From positions 147,501 through 211,500 of the forward strand of contig JABMCL010003902.1 in the NCBI GenBank assembly GCA_018857735.1: a stretch of 64,000 nucleotides of DNA. The letters are read 5' to 3'. Source of the stretch: Alviniconcha marisindica. Lineage: Eukaryota > Mollusca > Gastropoda > Provannidae. Position numbers and translations under genes: made by a program. Below, piece by piece: positions 22,946 to 36,400 of the stretch (position 1 is the first letter of the stretch; each line of letters opens with the position of its first letter). The notes beneath the pieces were generated by a model, which saw only the letters and a list, made by a program, of their open reading frames with translations, made no database searches and had not been told where the DNA came from.

Positions 22946-23769
22946 TCACGAAAGGGAGAGCATTCCAGAAAGACTGACATCATGCTAATAATTGTTTCAA
23001 CACTTTCTCTTTCCAACAAAACCCTCAAACATACGGAAATGCACTTCACCTTCCCAATGCAAGTCTAGTTCATTCAGCTATTCATAGCATCTGAGGAAAA
23101 GCGCACACAATTCAGCGGCATTTGACATTAAAGCCTCGGACACAGCCCGCCAAGGCTCCTTGCTTTGCCTACCTCTACCAGGCAGCCTACACCTGGCCAT
23201 TACACACGCTCTCAGCTTCTCATGCACTTCAAAAATAAATGCTTTTTCAGTGGCGGCTACAGCACTTGAAGGCAGAGAACGGCAACAACAGGAAATGAAA
23301 ACAAACTAGCCAAGGCTCCAGGCTGATGATTACACAAGGCAAGCCAAAAAGCAAGCTAGAGCAGAATATAACGGAATGAAACCAAATAAACGAAATGTGT
23401 TGTAAAAAACACACACATTCAATACACACAACAACAACAAAAATAAAAAAATAAAAATAAAAATAAAAAAAGAAAGAAAAAAGAAAGAAAGAAAGAGTAA
23501 TGCCCAATAAAATCCATTCAGTACAGAAAAGTGTACAACTTTTCGTTACTTTTTTCCTCCCCACACTCGCATGACCTTGAAGACTGGTCAAGATCATCAA
23601 ATCCAGTATAAACACACAAAGCCAAGAGAAGCTACCATTGTACAAGGGTTCAAAAATCTCACTTAAAGAAGCTAGCCTCAATACAAGCTTTGGCCAACAT
23701 GTAGAACAGAGGGTAGGTTCCTTTCATATGGAAAGAAACTACCCCCACACACACACCACCCTCCTCCAT

Positions 23770-25035
23770 ACACACACAGGTCAGATGGACAGCAATAACT
23801 GTCCATCATGTCAGATGAATGGCAATAACAGTCCATCAGGTCACATAACAGCAATAACTGTCCATCAGGTCAAATGAACAGTAATAACTGTCCATCATGT
23901 CAGATGAACGGCAATAACTGTCCATCAGGTCACATAACAGCAATAACTGTCCATCAGGTCAAATGAACAGTAATAACTGTCCATCAGGTCAGATGAATGC
24001 AATAACCCCCATCAGTCAATAACAGCAATAACTGTCCATCATGTCAAATAACAGAATAACTGTCCATCATGTCGAATGAATGGCAATAACTGTCCATCAG
24101 GTCACATAACAGCAATAACTGTCCATCAGGTCACATAACAGCATAACTGTCCATCAGGTTGGATGAATGGCAATAACCATCCATCAGGTCAGATGAACAG
24201 CAATAACTGCCCATCATGTCAAATGAACAGTAACAACTGTCCATCATGTCAAATGAATGGCAATAACTGTCCATCAGGTCACATAACAGCAATAACTGTC
24301 CATCAGGTTGGATGAACGGCAATAACCATCCATCAGGTCAGATGAACAGCAGTAACTGCCCATCATGTCAAATGAACAGTAACAACTGTCCATCATGTCA
24401 AATGAATGGCAATAACTGTCCATCAGGTCACATAACAGCAATAACTGTCCATAAGGTTGGATGAATGGCAATAACTGTCCACCGGGTCAGATGAATAGCA
24501 ATAACCGCCCATCATGTCAAATGAACAGTAATAACTGTCCATCAGGTTGGATGAATGGCAATAACCATCCATCGGGTCAGGTGAATAGCAATAACCGCCC
24601 ATCATGTCAAATGAACAGTAACAACTGTCCATCAGGTTGGATGAACGGCAATAACCATCCATCAGGTCAGATGAACAGTAATAACCGCCCATCATGTCAA
24701 ATGAACAGTAACAACTGTCCATCATGTCAAATGAATGGCAATAACTGTCCATCAGGTCACATAACAGCAATAACTGTCCATCAGGTTGGATGAGTAGCTG
24801 TTCACCAGGTCAGACGAACAGCAATAACTGTCCACCAGGTCAGATGAACAGCAGTAACTGTTCACTGGGTCAGGTGAACAGGAGTAGCTGTTCACCAGAT
24901 CAAATGAACAGCAATAACTGTTCACCAGGTCAGGTGAACAGGAGCAGCTGTTCACCAGGTTAAATGAACAGCAATAACTGTTCACCGGGTCAGGTGAACA
25001 GGCGTAGCTGTCCACCAGGTCAGATGAACAGCCGG
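23770..25035. repeat. 30-bp minisatellite, block 1 (about 42 units)
   Basis: Units of about 30 bp: 'aatgaacagcaataactgtc' plus 'catcaggtca' on the left, passing into 'gatgaacagcaataactgtt' plus 'caccaggtca' after 24790. Some 20-23-bp truncated units occur at 23840-24110. Longer-range repetition is visible: 24130-24290 and 24290-24430 are near-identical multi-unit blocks. The 30-bp period keeps frames open on both strands. Confidence 0.95.
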
Positions 25036-25525
25036 TCTGATGCAGAACAATACCTGTCCAACCTCCCGATTCGCTGGCTGAGCCAACTGCAGGCTAAAAC
25101 CAAAGGCTACAACCAAGCGAATGCTGCACCCACCAGAACAAGCAGGCGACGGTGGTGAACACAAACAAACAGCTCTGGCAAACCGGTTTCTTTTCATCTT
25201 GGGGCCAGTCATGATGAGAACAACAAACAAACAACAACAACAACAACAACAACACCCCAAAAGACTCGTCCAGCTCGCATTTAAAAACTGAGGTTTTGTC
25301 CCCTTGTGCAGTAAGACCCCGCCACCCACCTCCCTTCTCCCCTGACAGAATGGCTTAACGCGATCGAGGTTAACTGGTTTGGTGATTTTAATGTCGGACA
25401 GATGTCACAGAGGCGGAAACATGGCAGTCACAATGGCATTTGACCCCTCCCCCAACCTCAAACACTGGCAATAAGCCTGCATGATTGCATCCAAGCCTAC
25501 TCAGTGAACCACTGGCCAACACAAG
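25036..25525. other. Non-repeat spacer splitting the 30-bp array
   Basis: The start of the spacer (25031-25100: 'ttcgctggctgagccaactg', 'caggctaaaac') is closely repeated after block 2 at 26377-26445, so array plus flank were duplicated together. The remainder includes an (AAC)n run at 25225-25252 and unique sequence with no recognisable exon. Confidence 0.7.
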
Positions 25526-26400
25526 CTCCAGATGAACAGGAGTAGCTGTCCACCAGGTCAGATGAACAGCAGCAACTGTTCACCAGGTCATATGAACAGG
25601 AGTAGCTGTCCACCAGGTCAGATGAACAGGAGTAGCTGTCCACCAGGTCAGTGAACAGGAGCAGCTGTCCACCAGGTCAGGGTGAACAGGAGTAGCTGTC
25701 CACCAGGTCAGATGAACAGGAGTAGCTGTCCACCAGGTCAGATGAACAGGAGTTGCTGTCCACCAGGTCAGATGAACAGGAGTAGCTGTCCACCAGGTCA
25801 GATGAACAGGAGTAGCTGTCCACCAGGTCAGATGAACAGGAGTAGCTGTCCACCAGGTCAGATGAACAGGAGTAGCTGTCCACCAGGTCAGATGAACAGC
25901 AGCAACTGTCACCAGGTCATATGAACAGGAGTAGCTGTCCACCAGGTCAGATGAACAGGATGTAGCTGTTCACCAGGTCAGATGAACAGAGACTGTCCAC
26001 CAGGTCAGATGAACAGGAGTAGCTGTCCACCAGGTCAGATGAACAGGAGTAGCTGTCACCAGGTCAGATGAACAGGAGTAGCTGTCCACCAGGTCAGATG
26101 AACAGGAGTAGCTGTCCACCAGGTCAGATGAACAGGAGTAGCTGTCCACCAGGTCAGATGAACAGGAGTAGCTGTCCACCAGGTCAGATGAACAGGAGTA
26201 GCTGTCCACCAGGTCAGATGAACAGGAGTAGCTGTTCACCAGGTCAGATGAACAGGAGTAGCTGTTCACCAGGTCAGATGAACAGCAGCAACTGTTCACT
26301 AGGTCAGATGAACAGGAGTAGCTGTTCACCAGGTCAGATGAACAGCAATAACTGTCCACCAGGTCAGATGAACAGCAGGTCTGATGAACAGCAATAACTG
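25526..26400. repeat. 30-bp minisatellite, block 2 (about 29 units)
   Basis: Highly uniform units, 'atgaacaggagtagctgtcc' plus 'accaggtcag', more homogeneous than block 1. Single-base deletions at a few units shift the frame. Read as protein, the plus strand gives MNRSSCPPGQ and the minus strand DLVDSYSCSS. Equal openness on both strands marks this as a periodicity artefact. Confidence 0.96.
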
Positions 26401-27880
26401 TCCAAGCTCCAATTCGCTGGCTGAGCCAACTGCATGCTAAAACACTAGCTTTTTAAAAATTATTATCATTTGTTTTTTTTAGCTATGCACTAGCTACTCA
26501 GAACGCTGTGAACGCATTGCGACAAAATTCACTGACTGCACCTTCACAGGACAGACTAACATGGGGCTGCAAAGTTGACGAAAGAAGAAGAGGCGGTCTC
26601 CAGAATGTTACTTCTTTTACCTTTACGGAGACTAGATACTACATTTTTTGTTGTTGAGAATGTAAAAAAAATCTTCATGCTGCATTGCCACATAAGTCTG
26701 AAAAGAGTTAGTTTATGCTATGTAATCATAATCGAGTCCTATCATGGGGGGGGGGGGGGGGGGGGGGGGGGGAAGGAGTAACTCCTTTAAGCACTAGGTT
26801 CCATTCTTGCAAATACCTAAGCAGGGCAACACTAGTGATGAGCAGAAAAACAGACTCACAGACTTTATTCAAAAGGTCACAGCAACACAGACGGAAACAC
26901 AGCATCAATCGAATTCATTTTTTTTTTAAATCCATATGTGGTCAAAGCTTAACGTGGCGATTAATGCAGTATCTCAGTGCCATCAGCCATTTCACTGAAA
27001 CAGTTTGGAACAAAAAGAGACAAAAATAATGCCCGACACAAGACTGCAGCAGAGGAAGGGGTGAGGGGGGGGGGGAGGGGGAGGGGGGGGGGGGGGGGGG
27101 GGAGATAACATGATGTAATTGTAGAGCCAAAGGCCAACTCCTAATTTTCTACCAAATTCGACCACCACTCACATGCCACTGGGAGAAAAAAACTTCATCT
27201 CCCATGGACCAATCAAAACCAGGTAAAAATCCTTCTCTTAAAATGCCAACAGATTTCCACCAGAACAAACCATTTCAAAAAAACGACCTTTTTGCCCTAA
27301 ACCATTTCCAGTCTGGAAACTCTACCTGCACCAAAGCATCCTTCAAGCCGGAGCACAGTTCACTTTGATTTTCCAGTGACACTACTGTATTAACCAGGGC
27401 AGGGCAGACAACGGCTAGAGCTATGCCAATCCGGCTATAGCCCCAGGGACTGCTAAAAACAGCAGCTAGACTGGTGCAGTCGGATACCTGAAAACTAGTT
27501 AACAGTGCTTCTAGTCATTACACTAGTCATTATTCTCTCTCTCTCTGCACCTAGCCAGCAGCAACGTGCAATGTGCACACCGAGTCAAATAATGAGTAAG
27601 GGAGGACTAGGCAGAAAAATGAGAGAGGAGATAGGAAAGAGGAATCGAATGACACTCCCTGAGATTCCAGACAGGGGAGTGGGACATCAGACATCCCCAG
27701 CCTCCCTCTGAGGCGCCTCAGGGCAGAGCCCTGCCAGCTGACCTGCTACTAACGAAGGGCAGAAAAAGGCTGGCTTGTACTTGACACTTTTTCTTTCCAC
27801 TCATGCTGGCTTTGTTTGTGATATCATTCATGCAGACTGTTCCAACGCGAAATGCCAGCACTCTTGGTCAAGTTTAATTA
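26400..27880. other. Gene-free interval with two long G runs
   Basis: Contains an almost pure G run at about 26745-26772 and a G-rich run at 27060-27103, both possible quadruplex formers and likely places for length error. The stretch 27530-27730 ('atgagtaagggaggactagg', 'acaggggagtgggacatcag') resembles, inverted, sequence at 51120-51240 and is probably a dispersed repeat. Confidence 0.55.
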
Positions 27881-27884
27881 CTTT

Positions 27885-28400
27885 TAAACGTCTCTTTTGA
27901 CCAGACGGACAGGTGCAGGCAGGTACTTGGTGCTTTTTCCACTTCTCCACGCATGCTGGCTTCATTTATGGCATCATTCACACAGACTTTTCAACAGGAA
28001 ATGGCAGCCCTCTCAGTCCTGTTTGAATTTCATGACTCTCAAATCTCTTTTCACCAAACAGGGTGGGAAACAGTGAAAACCAGACAGACAGGTGCAGGTA
28101 CTTGGTGCATTTTCCATGCAGGCTGGCTTCATTTGTGGCATCATTCATACAGACTGTTCAACAGCAAATGGCAGCTCTCTCGGTCCTGTTTCATGACTTT
28201 CAAATCTCTTTTCACCAAACGGTGAGAAACAGTGAAAACCAGACAGACAGGTGCAGGTACTTGGTGCCTTTTCCATGCGTGCTGGCTTTGTTCACGACAT
28301 TGTTCATGCACTGTTCAAAACGAGATGGCAGCATTCTCGGCCCTGTTTCACGATTTTCAAATCTCTTTTCACCAAACTGGGTGAGAACCAGTGAAAAACT
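27885..28400. repeat. 160-176-bp tandem repeat, about 3.5 copies
   Basis: Each copy contains 'acaggtgcaggtacttggtg', 'catgctggcttcatttatgg' and 'caaatctcttttcaccaaac'. Copies begin near 27905, 28080 and 28240, with indel differences. A partial earlier copy is visible at 27780-27880. Open frames across it are short and not conserved between copies. Confidence 0.88.
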
Positions 28401-28404
28401 GCTC

Positions 28405-29265
28405 TCTCTAAAAAAAAATCTTCTTTTTTTTTTGGGGGGGGTCTCTTTTTTCAGTTTTTCTTTGATTCCTATCAATAGGGCCTGTGAAACTCCTCCACCT
28501 CAGTTCCCCTTTAAACGGAAACAAAGAAGAAGAAGAAGAAAATGGCTGTGAAAAGGCTGTGTGACTCAGGCTTGGTGAAGACATACACACACACACACAC
28601 ACACACATATATGTAGATTTAATTAAGGCGATATTCGACATTGGTAGATTGTTGCACATAAAAGAGCAAGTGCTGAATCAACTCACATTCAAAACACTTT
28701 TTTTCCCCGCTTTGCCAGTGTGCATAACAACCATCTTTGGCATGCTACAGCCAACCACTTTGATTTGCAAAATTAGAAGAGAACATGAAAAAAAAACGAA
28801 AAATGAAAAAACAAACAAACTGAGTTTATTCATGAAACATAACAACCTAGAGTTGTTTTTCTAATACATATATATTATTACCTAAAACAAAAACAAAAAA
28901 AACTAAAACTTTTCTTGAAACGCTGCAGCCAGTGTCCCCATAGCGATAAGCAGACAGTCTTCCTCTGCGACCCCAGGTATTCACAAACAATCTTTTGAAA
29001 CTTCAAAAGGAGCTGCTTTTTTTTTAGCATACCCCATAATACATCATCAAATTTTTCTCACCTCACTTCCTCACTCGTGACCATGTTCCCTTTAACCTGC
29101 TCTAAGCACTGTGCATTGCTACATTAAAGGAGACCCTGAGCAAAAATGAAGGCTGGCCTGCAAATGGGGAAAATTCAAAATGTGCACCGAATTATTTCCA
29201 TTTGCAGAATGTCAAGCAACATCACACTTTGAGAAGCACAGCAAATATGTTGTCAAGAGTGCAGC
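28405..29265. other. Gene-free interval downstream of the hydrolase gene
   Basis: T/G runs near 28425-28450, (CA)n at 28585-28608, and AT-rich unique sequence. A minus-strand AATAAA (plus strand 'tttatt') lies near 28826, but it is too far from the hydrolase stop to be assigned with confidence. Confidence 0.5.
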
Positions 29266-29269
29266 TCAG

Positions 29270-30395
29270 CACTCTGTGCATGAAGTGGGTTACAGTTTGC
29301 CAGCATTCACCATACAGCCTAAACCACTCATTTTTACATGAAGTGAGTTAAGGTTCTGCCAACACTTACAAAAGTCATCTTTACACAAAGTGAGTTACGG
29401 TTCTGCCAACACTCACCATACAGCCTACACAAGTCATCTTTACCCAAAGCGAGTTACGGTTCTGCCAACACTCAAAATACAGCCTACACAAGTCATCTTT
29501 ACATGAAGTGAGTTACAGTTCTGCCAACACTCACCATACAGCCTACACAAGTCATCTTTACACAAAGTGAGTTATGGTTCTGCCAACATTCACCATACAG
29601 CCTACACTAGTTATCTTTACACAAAGTGAGTTACGGTTCTGCCAACACTCACCGTACAGCCTACACTAGTCATCTTCACATGAAGTGAGTTACGGTTCTG
29701 CCAACATTCACCATACAGCCTAAACCGCTCATCTTTACACAAAGTGAGTTACGGTTCTGCCAACACTCACCATACAGCCTAAACTGCTCATCTTTACACA
29801 AAGTGAGTTAGGTTCTGCCAACACTCACCGTACAGCCTAAACTGCTCATCTTTACATGAAGTGATTTAAGGTTCCGCCAACATTCACCATACAGCCTAAA
29901 CTGCTCATCTTTACACAAAGTGAGTTACGGTTCTGCCAACACTTACCATACAGCCTAAACTGCTCATCTTTACACAAAGTGAGTTACGGTTCTGCCAACA
30001 CTCACCGTACAGCCTAAACTGCTCATCTTTACATGAAGTGATTTAAGGTTCCGCCAACATTCACCATACAGCCTAAACTGCTCATCTTTACACAAAGTGA
30101 GTTACGGTTCTGCCAACACTTACCATACAGCCTAAACTGCTCATCTTTACACAAAGTGAGTTACGGTTCTGCCAACACTCACCGTACAGCCTAAACTGCT
30201 CATCTTTACACAAAGTGATTTAAGGTTCCGCCAACGTTCACCATACAGCCTAAACTGCTCATCTTTACCCAAAGTGAGTTACGGTTCTGCCAACACTCAC
30301 TATGCAGTCTAAACCGCTCATCTTTACACAAAGTGAGTTACGCTTCTGCCAACACTCACCATACAACCTAACCCACTCATCTTTACACAGACTCA
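29270..30395. repeat. 59-bp minisatellite with 177-bp higher-order structure
   Basis: About 18 copies of a 59-bp unit ('ttctgccaacactcaccata', 'cagcctaaactgctcatctt', 'tacacaaagtgagttacgg'). From 29861 to about 30280 three distinguishable unit types run in the order A-B-C-A-B-C-A: type A carries 'gtgatttaaggttccgccaa', starting at 29861, 30038 and 30215, exactly 177 bp apart. It lies just downstream of the hydrolase stop codon, so it may be transcribed as 3' UTR. Confidence 0.93.
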
Positions 30396-30464
30396 GACCT
30401 GCTTGCAAGAATTAAAAACATCAACACAAACATGGCTTTTGTTCAACAGAGAGAGAGCGAACAA

Positions 30465-30551
30465 CTACAACAGCTTTAATGCCCCCGTCACTTGGTCCAC
30501 TGCATCAATTTTCCCCATGATGCCGAGCACCGTCACTGAACCGGGGGCCAC
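30465..30551 (-). CDS. Hydrolase exon 5 (C-terminus and stop)
   Basis: Follows acceptor 'tttgttttgcag' and encodes [28 protein letters not shown] and TAG at 30467-30465. The usual family ending is GSxTVLGIGP...VTGxLKLx; here GIGP is replaced by GIMG while the rest fits. It is too short to have been found as a stand-alone open frame; homology and splice phase identify it. Confidence 0.94.
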   Translation of the reverse strand: MAPGSVTVLGIMGKIDAVDQVTGALKLL

Positions 30552-33349
30552 CTGCAAAACAAAGACAGGGCAGCGTCATTCAGGCTGCAGGGGCGAAGTG
30601 GGGTGTGTTGGCGACCGGGAGGCTTCCGACTGCCTCTGATGGTGCTCCTACAAGCAGACTTGAAGCTAAACAGAAGGTTCCACGCCATGTCACACACCAC
30701 ATGCATGTTCTGTCACACCATGTGCATGTCCCATCACACAACACGCATGTCCAATCACACCGCCTTAGGTCTTATCACACCACACACATGTCCCATCACA
30801 CCACATGCATGTCCCATCAGAGCGTATCCTTGTGCCAGCATGGCACGTCCCTGCCCCACCACACCGTATCGTACCACAACCCTGTCCCATCAAACCGTAT
30901 CATACCACATCCCTGTCCCACCACACTGTACCATACCACATCCCTGTCCCATCATGCCATATACCACATCCCTGTCCCATCACACCATATCATACCACAT
31001 CCCTGTCCCACCACACCATATCATACCATATTCCTGTCCCACCACACCATATCATACCACATCCGTGTCCCATCACACCACATGCATGTCCCACCACACC
31101 ATATCTCTGTCCCAGCACAGCACAGTGCATCCCTGTCCCATCACACCACATCCCTGTCCCATCACATCATACCAGTCCCGGCACAGCACATCCCTGTCCC
31201 ACCACACCATATCTCTGTCCCAGCACAGCACAGTGAATCCCTGTCCCATCACACCACATCCCTGTCCCACCACACCATACCAGTCCCAGCACAGCCCTGT
31301 CTCATCACACCACACCCCTGTCCCATCACACCACATCCCTGTCCCACCACACCATATCTCTGTCCCAGCACAGCACATCCCTGTCCCATCATACCACATC
31401 CCTGTCCCACCACACCATCCCTCTGTCCCAGCACAGCACATTCCTGTCCCATCATACCACATCCCTGTCCCATCACACTACATCCCTGTCCCATATCACA
31501 CAATACCCATGTTCAATCCCACCACACGCATGTCTCCGAGACCTTTCAATTATGAGTCCGTCGTTCTATCATTGAGCTAACACCCCCCCCCCCCTTCCCC
31601 CCCCAAACCACCAGCATGCCACTGACCTGTGTGTGTCCAGCATCATGCACCAAGTAGTGCGGAAGGCCAGCGCTTTTCGCCTTCTCCCCCAGCTGCTGAA
31701 GCTGCAGAGTGGTCTCCCCACGCAGCACGATTTTCGTCTCTCTGGAACCACAAATGGGTGAGAGTGCGACCCCGTCGTTCACAATTTTGTCATCGTTCAG
31801 TCGCACCAGCAGGCTACAGTGATGAACATTAGCATGCAAGCGCCGAGAAAACATCCTTCTCTTCATCCGAGTAGCTTCTGGCTTACAAATTTCAGAAAGA
31901 AAAGAAAACGGCGCCGCTTGTGTAAGTTACAGCGCTCCCCTAGCCCCTTCAGCCACCACATGTCCTGTCCATTTTCTGACGTAACATATCACACAAGTCT
32001 ACCAGTGATACCATCAAGGCTACACTGAAATTTTGTTATGCGCTGCATCGCTATGATAAGCTCCTTGCATAACAGAATCCACCCTCTGAAAGTGGAGAGA
32101 AATCCTCCAAAGACTGTGTGTGGTTGCCATGTGGTGGGGTAATAAATTTAAAAAAAAACAGTCAAACACCAAAGTCTCTAACCCTATGGAGTTAGTTAGC
32201 TTGTAATCAAAATCTGAAACAAGAATGACTGCTAGCATTCTGAAACGAGATCCAAACGCATGAGAGGTTCAAAAGAACGCTTATTTATTAGGACACAAAC
32301 ACACATTCAGCAAATTTTCAGGGTAATCCCCTTTGTCAAGCTACAAAACAACACTTTAAAAAACAGTTGAACAGTGAAAAATGGTGGAAAAAAGATACGT
32401 TATTTCACTTCTCATCTCATTTTTCATTGTTTTTCACCATTTAACTGTTGTTTAAGTGTTGTTTTGTAGCTTGACAAAGGGGAGCTCTTTTTCACCATTT
32501 TTCACTGTTTAACTGTTTTTTAAACTTAAAGTGTTGTTTTCTAGCTTGACAAAGGGGAGCTCTTTTTCACCGTTTGACTGTTGTTTAAACTTAAAGTGTT
32601 GTTTTGTAGCTTGACAAAGGGGAGCTCTTTTTCACCATTTGACTGTTGTTTAAACTTAAAGTGTTGTTTTCTAGCTTGACAAAGGGGAGCTTTTTTCACC
32701 GTTTAACTGTTGTTTAAACTTAAAGTGTTGTTTTGTAGCTTGACAAAGGGGAGCTCTTTTTCACCATTTTTCACCGTTTAACTGTTGTTTAAACTTAAAG
32801 TGTTGTTTTGTAGCTTGACAAAGGGGAGCTCTTTTTCACCATTTTTCACCGTTTAACTGTTGTTTAAACTTAAAGTGTTGTTTTCTAGCTTGACAAAGGG
32901 GATTACTCTGTCCCGGAAAAGTTGCAGATTGTGTGTTTGCGTCCTAATAAATAAGCGTTCCTTTGAACCTTTGAATGTTTTATGTGTTTGGATCTAGCTA
33001 GTAATTAGAATTGAACCTCCTGTCCACCACACGGGGTCACCGCTGGATGATCCACCTCCGTCAGAAGGAAGGCACGTTTCAAAACTCTTCTCATACATAA
33101 AACTTCTCTCAATCCACAAAACCAATCCCAAACAAACCAAAACAAAACAAAACAAACCAAACATATACACTCAGACATCAAACACAAGTTTTCAAAGAGT
33201 TAGTCCCTTCAGTATTACCCCTTGTTAAAGGAGCACATAAGGCTAGGACATACTGGTATCATCGATCATTCTAATTTATCAATATCAGATTAAAGAAAAA
33301 GGAATGGGCAGATTTTTTGATTTTTTTGGTTATAAAAATGCATAAAGGC

Positions 33350-33402
<53 letters not shown>

Positions 33403-36400
33403 TCAGTGCCATATGGCTGCTCATACCACCTACCGACTAACATCTCCCAGCTGCTCAACAACAGCCACACAAAAAAGCCTAACTCTTCCTGAAAAATGTT
33501 TGAGAGTTTCTTGGAAAAAAAAAGTAAGGAGAATGGACCATTAGCAGAAAATGACGAGACAAAAAGTGCAAGAATACTAGGCAGAAAAACACTTTACACC
33601 TATCCTAAAAAATAAAAAATAAAATTTCTTAAGCTAGGGTGAGAGGTACACACGCTGCTTTCTCTTTACAGTTGAACAGCCCAACCTGGATGCAAGGATG
33701 GATGGACACACAGGAACAACAACTGTCACTATTACACCGATCTCTACACAGAAACCAATGGACACACAGGAACAACAACTGACACTATTACACCGATCTC
33801 TACACAGAAACCAATGGACACACAGGAACAACAACTGACACTATTACACCGACCTCGACACAGAAACCAATGGACACACAGGAACAACAACTGACACTAT
33901 TACGCCGATCTCTACACAGAAACCAATGGACACACAGGAACAACAACTGACACTATTACGCCGATCTCTACACAGAAACCAATGGACACACAGGAACAAC
34001 AACTGACACTATTACGCCGATCTCTACACAGAAACCAATGGACACACAGGAACAACAACTGACACTATTACGCGATCTCTACACAGAAACCAATGGACAC
34101 ACAGGAACAACTGACACTTTACCCGATTCTACACAGAAACCAATGGACACACAGGAACAACAACTGACACTATTACGCCGATCTCTACACAGAAACCAAT
34201 GGACACACAGGAACAACAACTGACACTATTACGCGATTTACACAGAAACCAATGGACACACAGGAAAAACAGCCGACACTATTACACCGATCTCGACACA
34301 GAAACCAATGGACACACAGGAACAACAACCGACACTATTACACCAACCTCGACACAGAAACCAATGGACACACAGGAACAACAACTGACACTATTACACC
34401 GATCTCTACACAGAAACCAAAGGGGGAAAAAATCCAGCGCTCACCCAAACTGCTCCCAGCACAGCAGCATCTCGTTGTAGGTGGCAGCGTTCTCGACCAC
34501 CAGACGGTAGAGGTTGAGGGCGGCATGCGCCACCTGCGCCGCCACCTTGCCCACCCCCATGCCCAGCTCCGCGTTCACCACAAACACCATCTTGTAGAAG
34601 TCGCCCGCCTCCAACAGCTCGTCTTCGCTGCTGTCGCTCGTCCCCAGCAGTTCATTCTGCAACAGCAAACACCATCCGGTGTTCATCAGTTAATTCCACA
34701 AAAGCAAACACAATCTGGTGTCCATCAGTTCATTCTGCAACAGCAAACACCATCTGGTGTCCATCAGTTCATTCAGCAAACAGCTAACACCATCTGGTGT
34801 CCATCAGTTCATTCTGCAACAGCAAACACTGTCTGGTGTCCATCAGTTCATTCGGCAAACAGCTAACACCATCCAGTGTTCATCAGTTCATTCTGCAACA
34901 GCAAACACCATCTGGTGTCCATCAGTTTTGTTTTGTTGTCTGCAAAAGCAAACGCCATCTTGTGTCCATCAGTTCATTCAGCAACAGCAAACACCATCTG
35001 GTGTCCATCAGTTCATTCTGCAACAGCAAACACCAAATGGTGTCCATCAGTTCATTCTGCAACAGCAAACACCAAATGGTGTCCATCAGTTCATTCAGCA
35101 ACAGCAAACACCAAATGGTGTCCATCAGTTCATTCAGCAACAGCAAACACCATCTGGTGTCCATCAGTTCATTCAGCAACAGCTAACACAATCTGGTGTC
35201 CATCAGTTCATTCTGCAACAGCAAACACAATCTGGTGTCCATCAGTTCATTCTGCAACAGCAAACACTATCTGATGTCCATCCACGGCAGTCCAGTCTCA
35301 GCTATTTCCCACTCTTTAGTTGACCGGCTCACCCCCATTGCACTCAGCTTGACCCTAGGTCACGCCTGACATTCCAGCGTGGCATCTGGCACCAGTGGAA
35401 ACTGGGCCTTCTTTCTTATTACTTGCCGATCTTGCAGCATTTTGTGGCAATTTCAATCGCATGCTGTGGCAAAGCCCGGATTTTTGACTGCATGAATGTT
35501 GGTGTGTTTATTAGTCCAGTCTCTTCTTTGTTAAAGCCAGTTATTCATTTTCGTGATTCAGTCCTGTAAGCTGTGATATAATGACTTAGTGTATGTGCGC
35601 GTGCCTTTTCCATCGTGGAGAGCGGTTTCTCAACTGACCATTCATTAACTGAACACACAAGGAGAATGAATTCTCTTTGCAGGCTGTGTGGAGAACGTGT
35701 GAAAAGAGGTGAGAAGGATAGAAACAGAAGTAAGGGGACCCGCTGTACTCAATATTTTGACGAAATTCTATCGATTTTTGGAATAAACATTGTCGAAAAT
35801 ACAGACCATAAACATTCAGCGCCATCAACCATCAACTGCCTCTAGAAACGTGTTTGGGGACTGAGGGGGCAAGGAGGAGCAGCTCAGAGTGTTAACTTAG
35901 TGAGAGAACACGCACATGGCACCTCTCTTCCACGGGCTGATGCCATCTTTAGAGAAAAACAAAACGTAACTGTATGCTTTGCATGCTGCAAATTAGGAGC
36001 ACACACAATTATGACAAAGTGTTGCATGCGCTTCAAAACTTGAATGTCCGTATAACAAGTTTTATTTTCGTGTTTATTTTAAATGTATGGTACCTTTTAC
36101 TGTGGCAGTGAAAACAAACTAGTCAGTGACAAATTTAGGGGAAAAAACTAAACAGGTACCGCAAATATTGTAAATCACCGTCATGTTTGATGTGACTTGT
36201 AGCAAATTAAGTACTGTCAGTACACATTCCCTAAGAAAAAGAAGCACTGTGAGTAGCGTCTGAGGCGCTTGGAGTGCATGTTCTTGTGAATGGATTACTG
36301 TTCGTCGAGTGATCAATGAGGCCCGCTACAAGCGAAAGGTAGGTGAATCATGACTTTTGGCTTGATGTCACTAAAGTAGATGCATGTAGGTTCGTGAGCA

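Noticed and set aside
25580..26397. Open frames of Cys/Ser/Pro repeats (MNRSSCPPGQ and DLVDSYSCSS)
   Set aside because: A 30-bp period keeps every frame in register on both strands; no signal peptide, flanking exon or conserved domain is present.
30603..31580. 325- and 316-residue open frames rich in His, Pro and Ser
   Set aside because: They arise from the C-rich minisatellite in hydrolase intron 4. The opposite strand is also open, and the region lies between two proven exons of a gene on the other strand.
34718..35323. Plus-strand frames such as '[12 protein letters not shown]' (201 residues)
   Set aside because: Product of the 39-bp minisatellite; the minus strand of the same DNA is the hydrolase acceptor array.
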